Origin: Epinephelus fuscoguttatus
Lineage: Eukaryota > Chordata > Actinopteri > Perciformes > Serranidae
Length of the DNA: 64,000 nucleotides
Assembly: GCF_011397635.1 (NCBI RefSeq)
Contig: NC_064756.1
Coordinates: 30,804,996 to 30,868,995 of the forward strand
Reading direction: 5' to 3'
Part shown: piece by piece, positions 1 to 12,386 of the stretch
How positions within the stretch are numbered: the first letter of the stretch is position 1
Layout: the number at the start of each line of letters is the position of its first letter
Notes under the pieces: generated by a model
The model's database searches: none
Seen by the model: the letters and a program-made list of their open reading frames with translations, nothing else
What the model was told of the DNA's origin: nothing
Program-made: the position numbers and the translations under genes

Positions 1-1711
1 AAATGACCGAACTCAGGTCCATACATCTCGACTGATTCTGAGTCATCATTAATTACTGTCACCCACACAATAGTTCATATTCAACTGCAGACATTTGGCT
101 TGCATTGAGCTAGCATTTACAGCATAATGCCCCCACCCACGGATCAACTCATATCAGTCCAGGTTTTCTTTATTCACTGAACCATATGTTATGACAGGTT
201 GGCCGAGCAAATAGAGAAGCGAAAGGGAAAATAAACTGTGTCACTGATTTATCTTTGCAATAGTCACTGTGTGAAAGTTTTTGTAGTTGGCAAATTGTGC
301 CTTGTACATGAACTCAGAAGGCTTGATACACAAAGGGAGCTTTGGTGTAGTGAAAGGTTAATTTTTGAGCCAAAGTATACAAACATTCAGCTTTAGGAAA
401 CCTGCAAAGCCACATACCGAAAAGGCAATTACTCTCGCTCATTCACACTCGCCATGTTAAACAAAGACAGACAGTTACTCTGGTGAAAGCCTGCACCTGC
501 AACGCTCTCATACACCCAATGTGGCCCTCTTTCTCATTTGGCTTGCAAACCTCCGGAGACACCAGATAAGATATTTACATACCAGTCAGCCTGCTTTTTT
601 TAAGAGCTTGCGTTACATAAGTCATTCTGTGTGCCTGCGTGTTGATGTAAAACACACTCCATAACTTTGTTACTTCATAACTGCAGCAGTTACTATTGTC
701 GTATTGCCATTCAGGATACCTGTCATGCTTTGAAAATCACTGTCAAGAATAATTTTTTCCCCTCACTGAGGCCTCTTTGGACATGTGACACACACTAGTT
801 AAAAAATGTGCTTCAAGTGCAAAATGTGTATGAGCAACATGGACAATGTCTCAGTAGTTCCTGTTTAACCACACAAGTAAGCAGTAAAGATTACAACCAT
901 GCAAGTTTGTCTTTGCCCAGTTGTTGCTTAACGTTTAGACAGTCAAGTCAAGATAAGGATTTCAAAATGTTAATCTGAGCAACGGTTGTGCCTTTTATCA
1001 ACAGATACAAACTCTTACACTACCACACTTTAAAAAAAAAAAACCTGAGTCATGGTATGTCATAACTCGCTCATACTTGTCCCAAGTAGACTCGGGTTTC
1101 ACAATTCACGGTCTGTTTTGCAGTTTCAAAATGTGCTTAACTGATGTAACCATTGTTATGATTCATGGGAAATCACTTCATAGACTGAGGCGAGAGATTG
1201 TCAGTGATTGAGGGCCTCATCTAAAAAGCATTTTTCAGCATTTTTTTCCAAAGAGGAGCTTGTTAAATTCACTCGTGTTTTAGCTTTAAATCAAACCATC
1301 CACGAAAAAGAAACAAAAACTGTGCCGTAAATGTAGTGCAGTAAGTCACTGCAGGAGTATGCTGTTGTGAGAGTCCCAAATTGCCTTTAACATGCGAGTC
1401 AACGCATTAGGTTTCATAGTTAAGAATTTTGGTGACACATGACGAGAAGTGCAAATCCAAGATATGAGTGTCGACATAATATCATTATGGTGTCCTCTTT
1501 AGCACTGTGCAGACAATCATGTAATGATTGCATTGACTTGTGCCAGGCCACTTTATCTTTATATATACAAAAACGAACAAAGTGTGATAAAGAATAACAG
1601 TTTATGATGTAATGTCAGCCAAATGTTTGGGGAATATTTGCAATGTGTTGATTCTAATTCACGATTTTTTGGAAATAATAACATCTTGATTATAATGACC
1701 TGATTCAGAAA
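1..1711. other. AT-rich flank, no gene recognised
   Basis: I see no convincing coding exon on either strand. The stretch lies 3' of the small minus-strand gene that ends at 1712, so part of it may be that gene's 3' untranslated region. TTTATT near 168 would read AATAAA on the minus strand, but nothing fixes the transcript end. No repeat family was recognised. Confidence 0.4.
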
Positions 1712-2104
1712 TTACTTAAAGCCCTGCTCATGTGCTACACTAAACAATAGATCGATTGGCTCAGTTTGACTTGGTGGTTTGATCTGAGTTGGAGGACAGA
1801 GCTTAATGGAGAATGCCAGCCGGACTATTCTCAGCGTGGCCACATTTAGTGCCTGCACCATCACAAAGATGTGGCACGAAGAGTAACCCTTCTGCCAGTA
1901 GTGTGTCATCTTAGCTAAAGAGGTGAATAAAAATAGTCTTTTTGTAATGATACAACAAATTAATGCCATTATTGATTACTCACCTGACACCCCATTTTCA
2001 ACAGTCGGACTCTCGGGTGTAGGTGAAGCTGGTTTTTCAGTCCAACTTTCTCCAATGAAACACAAGCAAAGTATCCACAATGTCAGCAGTTTGTTGAACT
2101 CCAT
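1712..2104 (-). CDS. Unrecognised two-exon gene, predicted 107-aa protein with signal peptide
   Basis: The first coding exon is 2104-1984 (ATG at 2104-2102) and ends at a strong donor, GTGAGT. The second is 1914-1712, entered after a pyrimidine-rich tract ending TTTAG. Exon 1 ends in phase 1, and phase 1 is the only phase in which exon 2 stays open, for 67 codons to TAA at 1714-1712. That agreement is the main support. The N-terminus (MEFNKLLTLWILCLCFIGES) looks like a cleavable signal peptide and is followed by a Pro/Ser/Thr/Glu-rich stretch, as in short mucin-like or single-pass proteins. The C-terminal exon is only moderately hydrophobic and I cannot place a clear membrane segment. I do not recognise the family. 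The second exon could be wrong, with the true one further left. Confidence 0.38.
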
Positions 2105-2579
2105 GGCTGGTGTGTGCTGGAAAGAAGAAGGCAAAGTCCCTTGACAATTCTGGTAATTGTAGCATAACACATTTGCGGGCTTTCTGTGTATCAACTAAAC
2201 ATTTGTCATAATTAAAACAGTGTAGCTACTTTGTCTGTTAGGACACATGACGACACCTTACCAAGGAGAGGAAATTGCATTAATCGGCTTAGAGCATACC
2301 AAGAAATACGGTGAGTTACATAAAGATCCCCTGCAGCAGCAACTGCGGACACATGCTATCACTTCTCAAGTGAACATCTTCTTCCTGAATGAATGAAGGT
2401 AACTTACTGTCGCTAGCTTGCTAGTACATGAAAGTCCTTATTTTGCCTGTTTAGCTTTTCTTCGGGGTTTTGGGGGACATGTTCACATACACATATCACT
2501 TAATGGAGACTAATAATAAGATTAGGAAAAGTGAGAGCAGCCTGGTCCGTGCGTCTGGTGGGTGGTTGTCTGACAAGCC

Positions 2580-2960
2580 CTGACTAGCTAGCTACATATC
2601 TCGGCTAACTAGGAAATGAAGTGAAATATCCAACAAAGGGGGAGTAACATTACAGAGCCTTCACACTAACGCTTCCGTATTCTCTTCAGTCCATGTCGGT
2701 GTCGACTTACTGCATTTGCTACACACGTACGCTAGCCACCGCTGACGGTTAGCTAACGTTAACCACAAGACACCGCAAGTCAAACAAGGGACGCTGATAA
2801 AGAGCAGCTGTAGTTTTAGCTAACGTTAGGCTACGTGATAATGTTACTGCTGGAACACCGTAATGTTGGATAACATAAATATAAAGTTACCTGTCATGTA
2901 TCAGAGGCAGCAGATATGTAGTCTCAGCTCTATGTTAACATTGCAGCAGATGCCTGGTCA
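2580..2960 (-). promoter_or_regulatory. Possible promoter/5' region of the small minus-strand gene
   Basis: This is a locally CpG-containing stretch upstream of the minus-strand gene. It holds several copies of the palindromic core GCTAACGTTA(G/A) near 2750-2765 and 2816-2830. Position and base composition suggest a 5' end. No TATA box or start site could be fixed. Confidence 0.25.
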
Positions 2961-3261
2961 CCGGAGTTGAAACACAGCGAACTCCACCTCCTGTCGGAAA
3001 GGTCTCGGTCTTTCTCCCGACCGAGACTGGACCGAAAAAGCCGCAGAATGTGGAAAGACAGTGGGGTTGTCTTTCTCTACGCCACCGAGTCCCTGGTTGT
3101 TACCAGCAGGCGGCGCCTCCTAACGTCCGGAGTGTGTACTGGCTGTAAAACAAATTGCTGAAGTGTGCCATCTAGTGGCTTGTTTACGCCACTACAATGG
3201 AAAGAAATGTTATTTTTTACGTATGAGAACTATTACACCAATTTCCAACCTTCCTTCTTCA

Positions 3262-3965
3262 GCAGGGATGTCAAACTTATTTTAGTTCATGAGCCACATA
3301 CAGCCCTATTTGATCTCCAGCGAGCCAGACCAGAAAAACCATCGCATAATGATCTACAAATAACAACATCTCCAAATGTTTCCCTTTCTTTGGTATAAAG
3401 AAGTTCATTCTGAAAATGTCCGTCCATTTACAAAACAGATGATGAACAGCCTGAGATGTCTTAAGTAAATGCAATTTCAAAAGTATGTCTCAGTTTTTCT
3501 ATATTCTCTACTCACTATCATTGAATGCACATTTTTCGCATACATTCCCACTTCTGTGGAGTACAGTAATGCTGGCATCACCACAACAAACTAAAGTTAC
3601 AGCCAGTGGGGAAGCAGGTTATGTTATCCCCTGATTTGTAAATGATTTACAAATCTAAAGGTCTGTCATTGCCTTAGTAACAGGGTCCACCAATATTGTT
3701 TTAAGATGTGATGCAGATTATTTTGTGCTGAAGCTGTTGATTGATAAGATTTTTGCACAATGTTCAATATTTTTTTTAAATATGACAACAATAAGTATTC
3801 ATTGTTGTTTCAGAGAGCCATTTTCTGGTCAGGGTGAAAAGACTCAGAAGCAGTATTTCACATGAAGTGTGATGCACTGTTATAGCCTTCATACGTGCAT
3901 AGATATTAGGTGTGCTAAGTCATCCAGTGGGCTTGATTGGAACCTTTGGTGGACTAGTTTTTTAA
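3262..3965 (+). repeat. Degenerate dispersed DNA-transposon-like repeat (hAT-type MITE)
   Basis: The left end (GATGTCAAACTTATTTTAGT, then GAGCCACATACAGCCC) and the right end (GATTGGAACCTTTGGTGGAC near 3935-3955) match my memory of a common teleost repeat. That repeat starts with GTGTCAAACTCATTTTAGTT and ends in a GGCGGGCC-rich stretch. The copy is well decayed and non-coding. Family assignment is from memory of the motif, not a search. Confidence 0.42.
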
Positions 3966-5724
3966 TAACATGTATAAAAATCAGGCTTTGAAAAAAAGGC
4001 ATAAAACCCTTGGCAGAAACCTCCAGAATATAGCACATATAAAACAGAAAAGTTTGGTGTATATAAGTGCCACTGAAGTGGAGATTTGTGGCTCACAGTC
4101 TGAGAAGAAACTTTTGCAAGAACGGCCTTAAAAGATATATATTGTAAAATTCCATGCATTTTTTTATACTAAAAAATAAGACAGCATGGTAAAAATTGAT
4201 GTGCAAATGAGGCACTATGTCATTTGATATGTGCTTTTGCATACATTTGAAGAACAGAAATTTGAACCAAAATAAAAACCTTAATGTATATTTTTGGACA
4301 TTTTATTTCCACTAGTCTAAAAGAAGACTTTGTGGAGCAAAAATATCCCAAAAATTCAGAACTGACCAGAGCATTTTGAAACCTGGGGTGTCTTGCCTCA
4401 TAGGTCACATCATTAATATTATTAGTAACACCTGTGTTTTCCCATAATCACAAGTTAAAGGCCTCATGTTGTTGTGGTCATATTGTGATAATGAACATAA
4501 TTCTGTTGGCAACTATGTCGACCAACCCTGTCTTTCATTTATTCATCCACATGTCTGCCCTACAAATCTTATGTAGTCTGTATGTTGGAGGACATGTCCT
4601 TTCATAACCTTAACATATTTATATAAAGATAATATACACCAGTGGAACAATAGCAAATAAAAACTACTGTTTACTGTGTTTTGTTGTGAGTGAATATGAT
4701 TCAATGTCTTGTGGCCCAGTTGAAACTTATTGCTTGTGCTTGGCCAGTACTTGCATCATCAGAGTCAGATTGGAGGAGGCATGACACGAGGCTTTGCAGT
4801 GTTGTTATGGTGAATAGCAAACACCTAAATGTAAACACCATATTTAAAGTAGACGAGGATGGATACACTGCATGGTGATGCATAAAATAGCATAAAGCAT
4901 AACAATCTGTCACATACATTTACTAGCAGGCTGTGACTGTGGTTACAACTAAAGAAACATTACAGCAGTTTGTGTTTATACATGGCCCCTGGGCCACTGG
5001 GTTTTCATCCAACCGTATTAACTTTCGGGTCACAGTGAGGTAACGGTGTGCGATTATAATACCTGCAGCGGATTAACAACAGGGCATTAAGGCCGCATGT
5101 AGAGTATTCATATTTGAGAACTGTTAAAAATATCATAAGTTCAACTGCTAGCAATCAAATACCATTAAAAGTTTCAATATTGTTGAAATATAAATGCAAA
5201 TTTAAAAGTATCACAGTCAAGTGGCTCTTGGTGGCAAACTTTTTTTGGGAACGGTGTAGCTCCACTGTGTCAAAAGTTTCTGTGTGTTGACCCGTATCTG
5301 AGACTCAAAATTAATGCTCAAAGACAAGGCCCACATGGACACAAATGAAGGCCGAGCATACTTGAAGAACTGTCACTTTACTTTGGCACACATACAGTAT
5401 GACCACACACTTTTTTGTGCATCGTACAAAAGTTAAAATCTCACATTACATAAAACTGTGTATGTGGACAAAGGCATCCATGAATGAGACACTGAGGCAA
5501 AGAAAAGCACTTACAGCTCACTGAATTGACCACACAGTAGCACATGTGCATGTCTTCTGATCAAACTTGTCTGACATCTATGCTGTCTAAGGACTTGAGA
5601 GCTGTCATCCTGGAAATATATGGAAAAGGCCTTCATCCCACTCTTCCTCTTGTGCAGGATCAAGGCTGGTAACATCAGGTGATTGTGTGGGAGTACATTT
5701 AGCACTCAGTCCTTGAATTTCTAG
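3966..5724. other. Intergenic, no gene recognised
   Basis: This AT-rich stretch lies between the decayed repeat and the 3' end of pgap2. The few open frames are short, lack family signatures and overlap on both strands. The part next to 5725 is probably pgap2 3' untranslated sequence. Confidence 0.4.
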
Positions 5725-6923
5725 TCAGAAGTCTTTATCTTCGGATGATGAAACAACCATGACCTCCCGGCTCTTAAAGTCCCACACTGCTGTGAGATGG
5801 AAGGCCATGTTGGAGAAAACCACTAGATACTCAAACAGGGCAAATAATGTGTAACCTGTGGAAAGAAGCATATAATAGACATGTGTTTCAATCAACATTT
5901 TATAGCTAAAATTTTACACCACCGTTCATATGACTGACATGTTTTTGAATGCTGTGTCATTCTTTATCAAGGACCATTATCGGCCCTCACAGATTCAATA
6001 CTTACTCCCTGATTCACAGTACATATTGTGTTTCCAATAAAAGAATCCGGCGAAAGCACAGAAGGATACGTTGAGGAGTAAGAAGCGTACTTTCCAGTGG
6101 TGAGACTTGGCATCCTATAAAGGAGAAAAAAAACAAGAACACTAATTTGGACTGGAATGCTGCATATGGCATGAGGGACTGCAGACTGTAGTGTGTGATT
6201 TGGCATCCCTTACCTCAGGACTTAATGAATACTTCTTTATAGTCTTCCATAAACGGCAGGTTATGAGCATGTAGATAATGGAGCTGACTATGAAGAGCAC
6301 AAAACCTTCCTTATGTACAACTAAGGAGCAAAAGAGAGGGGGACAAAGCATACCATGATTCAATGGAACACAAAGACTTGAATACAACCTCTCCAGTAAA
6401 TGATGGATTACTCACAGTATGTTTCACTGGATGATACATATGTGAGGAGCAAGAGGCCGAGGTTTTCACAGATAGAAAAGGCCAGGTTGAAGCAACTGAG
6501 TGAGCTCTCAGGAAACCTCGAGGCAAAGCGCGTCTTGTAAAATTTGAAGTAGGTGAATGCCACCAGGAGCCTCGGCGCTGAGTGCAGCCCGATACAGAAC
6601 CGCCATATGTGGCACTCAGGACTAAGACTTATTGAGGCACTGATAGATGGCAGGTAATTAGGCACCTGGAAACACACAGGGATGATTTAGTATGTCATTA
6701 GCATTGAGGGAAAAAAAAAACATGCTTGGATAGGTTTGCAAAACAGGGACATTACCTGGCAGTGTGTACCAGTAGAGTCCTCATAATGGAAAACAGAGGA
6801 TATGAAGACACAAGTTATTAGTCCAAGCAGTGGCAAGCACACAGTACCCACAACACAGGTGGCGAATGACACCCTGATGACCAGGGGCCTCTCGTGCCCC
6901 AAGATACTAGAGCCTTGTAGCAT
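5725..6923 (-). CDS. pgap2: Post-GPI attachment to proteins factor 2 (PGAP2/FRAG1 family)
   Basis: PGAP2 is a Golgi multi-pass membrane protein needed for fatty-acid remodelling of GPI-anchored proteins. There are five coding exons: 6923-6756 (ATG at 6923-6921, after a 7-nt 5' UTR piece and acceptor at 6930), 6665-6416, 6320-6214, 6114-6006 and 5855-5725 (stop TGA at 5727-5725). All junctions have GT donors and AG acceptors and the phases close: 765 nt, 254 residues, about the length I recall for the human protein. Family blocks are clear: VPNYLPS, WRFCIGLHSAPR, LLVAF, then LTYVSSSE running into HKEGF, and KHNMYCE near the last hydrophobic segment. The C-terminus reads TAVWDF then a short charged tail. 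The gene lies head to head with chrna10, about 1.05 kb between start codons, and a non-coding first exon probably lies in that gap. I see no defect. Confidence 0.95.
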
Positions 6924-7971
6924 CTTAATCTGAAACAGTGTAAAAGAAGTCTTATTTAGAAACATCCTGCAGAGACAATCACACTTTGTCCAAGTTGTAA
7001 TACATCAGGCTACATATGAGGTATATGTTTGCAGATATATGCTGTATATGCAACATATAACTCCAACATTTCATCTTGCTGAATCAATTATACTATACTG
7101 TAACGTGCTGTCAGCGTTGCATCAATTATCTGGGGACATTTTGAAACACATGCATGCATTTACTGCACATATAAAGTCTGGAAAAACTAAATCAACCTAC
7201 CTCCACTTGGTTTACAGTTTACCAATAATGGCTACCACAGACTGCACGCACTTATCTTGTCAATACCTACGCTATTACAATAACATTCATGATAGCAGGC
7301 TGCGGGGAAGAGCTGAATTATTCCAGGTACCAACAATAAGGTGTAAGGCATAAAAAGGACCTGGGAATCATCCAGCCATCTTAAATCTCCGCGACATTTT
7401 TATGCATCCATTAAAATTCATTTGAATGCTCCCATAAGATGATAGCAGGCCCGCGGATGCAGCATCCTCCTTGTGCGACAGAGCAGGAGGAAAATGCAGT
7501 GCATGAGCAACATCAGCACCCGGAAGAGAAAGTGAGCGGAGGAGAGCGCTGAGGATGCTGCGTATGGGCGGCGCAGCCTATCAAAAAATGATGCACAGAT
7601 CACAGACAGCATGTTGAATAAAATGTGTCTCTTTACAATAATTAGCCACAGTGGAAAAACAAATATGGCGATCGATTTTTATTTATGTAGTCATTATTAT
7701 CATTATTATTATTATTTAGAAATTTATTTTGAATAAAAATATCAGAGATATACTGTAAACCTGTGTATCTACTGTATGTGGTTCACATGTGATGCTGCCC
7801 CGCCTCTCTCCTCCTCAGCATCAGTCGCACTTGGTGGCCTCGTGCAGTTCACGCTGTGTTCTCTCTCAGTCTGATTTTTGTTTCTCTGTTTTGTTTTCGA
7901 TTGCCAGTGAATGGCACTTGGCACCCAGTAGCTCAAATGATTTTTGGATCGAGATGATTTGCTTCAGCAAG
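6924..7971. promoter_or_regulatory. Head-to-head gap between pgap2 and chrna10
   Basis: This 1.05 kb stretch must hold the 5' ends of both divergent genes. An acceptor at the pgap2 first coding exon (TTTCAG, at 6931-6936 on the plus strand) shows that at least one non-coding pgap2 exon lies upstream. The GC-richer patch at about 7440-7610 is the best candidate for a core promoter or first exon. No TATA box was assigned. Confidence 0.35.
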
Positions 7972-10360
7972 ATGAAACGATGGAGAGTGCAAACTTTATT
8001 TCGCTTGCTTCTGTTTGTCATTATTTTGCCAAGTAAGTTTCCATTCATTTTAAGTTTTAGTCCTGTGATCTAAAGTGTTGTAGGCTATTTTTAATTCATT
8101 TCAGTTTTAAGTTATTTCCACAGAGAAAAACAAGAAAACTACCAACGCTGTGCCAGCAAATATGATGACGAGATGTTAAGAATATTTGCATAAAATATTG
8201 CCGATCAACTCTGATGCTCATTGGTTGTATTTCATTTTAATACACCAGTTAAGTTGAGAATTCCAGTATGTTGTTTCCATGGCAGAGAAAGTCCAGTCAG
8301 CCAGAAATCAGAGAAGAAAATCTCAAACTTGGGATGCCATCAACTATAACATCTGGAGCTGCTCAATGACAGACTGATATTATGGACCCACAGAATGTTT
8401 ATTTTCTTACTTAAATCAAATTGATCTTTAGTTTAATGCAGTGTTTTCAGGTCTGAATTAGAAAATGTACCCATATACTCAGAACATTCCCCTGGGTGCT
8501 CTTAATGTCATCTCTAACATCTTTCCCAAGTCATTGTCTGTGGAGCAGCTCCAGACTTTATATTCCTATGACATCACAAACTTGGACTTAAGAGAGGGTT
8601 GTTCATGTTTACTAATAATTTTGGACTGTCTTCGACCATAGGAATAAGATGTATGAATTTTGAAAATGTGCATAGTTCCCTGTTATGTCAGCGTTTCAAA
8701 TTTTATGCATCATTCATTCCCCCTCAGATCTCCATTCCTCTTCCATGCAAGCTCTTATCCAGAACCTGCAAACTTGGAGCCAGTTGTTTAGGGATTTGCC
8801 ATCACTGTAATCCTGCAGGCCTCCTTTGTATCCAGCTCAGAGGCTTTATTGAAACAACGTTTCAAGTCAACATCTGGCCAGCCCAAATCCATTGTTGACA
8901 CTGAAAAGAAGCTCCGGATATAATATAAACTAGTGTTTCTATTTTTAAACTCCTGGTAGCTTGGAATTATTAATGTAAAAGTGGCATGAATAACTTCCTT
9001 GGAAAGGATGAAAAAATATACATCAAAAGTTGGCATTTACATATTGAAGAATCTTTACTGTTTTCACAGCATATGAATGTTAAAGCTCATTTTGATACTT
9101 ACATATTGTTTGTCTATACATGTCATCAGTCAACACATGCTTGACTCCACACACACAGTCTGAACAGGAACAGTCATTGCTGGTACTTAATGGCAGATTT
9201 GCCTGATCTTGCATTAGAGCTTTATAGAAGGGCAGTCTAGCCTGACATCCGTCTTTGTCCCCTTTCACCATCTGTCATGTATCCACATTTTCTCTCATGT
9301 TCTCCCTCTCTTCCCACCGCAGCATCAACATGACTGCTCTGAATGATTGCACTGATTGATCGAAAATGATAACAATTGTCCTTAAGAGCAAATATTTAAT
9401 TTTCCCTGACCAAAAAAATACAAAGTAAATGTGATGTGGCATTATTGACTGAAATACAACAGGTTCTTTGTAGAAATATGACTGTGAATGGTTTCTCTCC
9501 ATGGCGTAGCCTGTCGGTGTGCTCAGGGGAAATATGCTCAGAAGCTCCTGAATGATTTATTCACCGACTATACCAGTGCGCTGAGGCCTGTGGAGGACAC
9601 AAACACCATCCTGAACGTGACCCTGCAGGTTACACTGTCGCAAATTATCGACATGGTAAAACACCACAGTTTCAACACAAGTCACCACAAGATTGTATGC
9701 ATGAAAAGAACCTGTGCAGACACCCACACAATAATGCCATTTTTATATTAGATGATATTTCTGTTTTACCTGCAGTATGTCCCCTGTTGTTGTCAATTAT
9801 TTTCTATAATTTTCAATGTTTTACAGGATGAGCGAAACCAAATTTTGACTGCATATTTATGGATACGGCAAGTGTGGGTTGATGCACACCTCAAATGGAA
9901 TAAAGATGATTACGATGGACTCGATACCATCCGCATACCTAGTAGTTATGTATGGAGACCTGATATAGTCCTATATAACAAGTAGGTCGGACTGGTATTG
10001 GGTTAATCATTCAGTGATTATCCAAGTGTGGCTCCTGTTGGTCAGGATAAAAGGCACAAGCTGAGCATTCCTTAAAGCCGTTATTTATGGGAGTGTCCAG
10101 GCCTCTGTCTGCTTTTTATATAGATGTAATGACAAGAAAAACAAATCGAGTACCTTTTCACACCTGCAAGTCCAAACCAAGGTTCGCCTTTATGTTACAT
10201 TATACACATTGTGATAAGTGATAAGTACCTGTGAATATTTGCAGCTTTGACAATATGCAACAAGACCAGGGAGGATATAGTAATTAATCATATTCATTTA
10301 TGTTAATCAACCACCCGAACCAGACCCAATTTTGGTAGGACTTAGCGCAGCTGCATCAGT

Positions 10361-10400
<40 letters not shown>

Positions 10401-12386
10401 GAGAGAGTGATAGAGAGGTGGAACAGCAGGTGGAAGGTGGACTATTGCACGCAGTGTTTCTATAAGTTATCAATAACTCAAACGCTGATAACCTTTCACA
10501 GTTCATCTTACCTGTTTCTTTTCCTCATCAGACAGGCACTTTAACAGCTTGAAGCAGGGGTCAATGACTGCGCTGAGGAAACTGACCTCATTTGTGTCTG
10601 ACACTTGAAACCTCCTTTTAGTTTCCTTCACCAGTTTACTGGTGAAAAAACAAAATGAAAAATGAAGCATTCGAACACTGACTTGGCATTGATTGGTTTG
10701 TAGATGGGTTTCTAGAGATGCCTCAGATTACATCACATTGATAACCTGCTAACAGCTCATACTATGTACACTAATCACATGCTGACACACATATAAACAA
10801 AAACAGAGTGTTACTGAAACTATATAAAATGCAGACACAACACTGAGGAATGAGTACAACTCTCCAAAATGTGTTGACTCTTGCCTCAGTTGGTGTACTT
10901 GTGCATTTGTATCCTGATCACGTTTCCTCCTCAAATCATTTACAGCCTACTCCAGGAAATTACAGCTACTCTTCAGTTATTTTCTAAAGGTATCCAAAAT
11001 ATCAATCTGCTCTTGGTATAAATGTAAACACTGCTGCAGACAAGTTTTATTTGTTTTTCAGTGCTGATGATCATTTCACCGGCTCCATGGACACCAATGT
11101 GGTGATCCGGCATGATGGCCAGATAACGTGGGATTCCCCCGCTATCACAAAGAGCTCCTGCAAAGTAGATGTGTCCTTCTTCCCCTTCGACGCCCAGCAG
11201 TGCAGGTTTACATATGGCTCCTGGACCTACAATGGTAACCAGCTGGACATCCTGAATGCCTTAGAGAGTGCTGACCTGGCTGACCTGGTGGAAAATGTGG
11301 AGTGGGAGGTGTTGGGTATGCCAGGGAAGAAGAACATTATTCTGTATGGCTGCTGTGCTGACCCTTACCCTGATGTGACCTATACACTGAAACTCAAGAG
11401 AAGAGCATCCTTTTATGTTTTTAACTTGCTCATACCATGTGTGATGATCTCTTTCCTTGCTCCACTGGGCTTCTATCTGCCTGCAGACTCTGGAGAGAAG
11501 GTGTCTTTGGGTGTCACCGTGATGCTGGCACTCACTGTCTTTCAGTTATTGGTTGCAGAGATCATGCCACCTTCTGAGAATGTCCCACTCATTGGTAAGG
11601 GTAATAAAATGGGGTCAAATCCAAACATGTGATGACTGTGAGTTACAACTCTATGTTGATTTCCCCGTCTTATTATCTTCCACAGGAAAGTACTACATTG
11701 CTACAATGACCATGATCACAGCATCCACTGCCCTGACCATCTTCATCATGAACATACACCATTGTGGTCCAGATGCCAAGCCTGTTCCCAAGTGGGCTAA
11801 GAAAGTCATTTTGCAGTACATGGCCAGAATGTGCTTTGTTTATGAAGTTGGGGAGAACTGCTTGTCACCACAGCCGGAGAAACAGGAACCTCAATGTGTA
11901 AAGAACACCAACTGCACCATGAATGGCCAGGCAGGACCAGGCAGAGAGGACCATGTCTTCAAAATGGAGAGAGGACAAGAGACAGTGGGCTCCATGACCG
12001 CAGAGGAGAGGGATGACACGGATCAGATGATGAGCCCAATAGGCTCAATCGGGAGGAACCCTACCAACAACTACAGCACTTGGAAGAACGGCATTTTCAT
12101 GAGCATGGACTGTGGAGATTCGGGGGGTCCAAGGAGATGCAGGAAGGGAGGTGTGAGTGATGGAGAGAGAAAGGACAAAGAGGTTTCCTGCAACAGCATA
12201 AGCAATGAGAGGCAGCTGCTGCGTAACATCGAGTACATAGCCAACTGTTACAGAGATCAGAGGGCCACGCAGAAAAGGACTGGGGAGTGGAAGAAAGTAG
12301 CCAAAGTTTTAGACCGCTTCTTCATGTGGATATTTTTCATAATGGTGTTTTTAATGAGCCTTCTCATCATGGGTAAAGCCATCTGA
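7972..12386 (+). CDS. chrna10: Nicotinic acetylcholine receptor subunit alpha-10
   Basis: This is a Cys-loop ligand-gated cation-channel subunit. With alpha-9 it forms the calcium-permeable receptor used in efferent inhibition of hair cells. Coding exons are 7972-8032, 9510-9655, 9827-9981, 11062-11594 and 11686-12386 (TGA at 12384-12386): 1596 nt, 531 residues, all phases closing. An in-frame ATG at 7954 could add six residues. The signal peptide ends around TCRCAQ. The ligand-binding domain has a Cys-loop at C154-C168 and the alpha-type vicinal pair C218-C219 (YGCC). M1 is about 238-262, M2 about 272-293 (EKVSLGVT), M3 about 302-322 and M4 about 508-527. The M3-M4 loop is long and low in complexity, so the protein exceeds the human length. 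It resembles alpha-9 too. [15 protein letters not shown] and the pgap2 neighbour favour alpha-10. Confidence 0.93.
8033..9509 (+). other. chrna10 intron 1, no gene recognised
   Basis: This 1.48 kb intron has a GTAAGT donor and an acceptor after GGCGTAG. That acceptor gives the phase match with exon 1. The more obvious CTCAG 24 nt downstream would break the frame. I see no recognisable repeat or gene inside. Confidence 0.6.
10364..10408 (+). repeat. (GA)n microsatellite in chrna10 intron 3
   Basis: A near-pure GA run with one CA interruption lies in the third intron of chrna10, away from the splice sites. Confidence 0.9.

Noticed and set aside
2967-3398. Two plus-strand frames near 3.0-3.4 kb
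   Set aside because: They overlap the probable 5' region of the minus-strand gene and a decayed repeat; no domain is seen.
7418-7612. Minus-strand frame in the GC-richer patch between pgap2 and chrna10
   Set aside because: No similarity to PGAP2 or any other family. It is more likely a 5' UTR or promoter.
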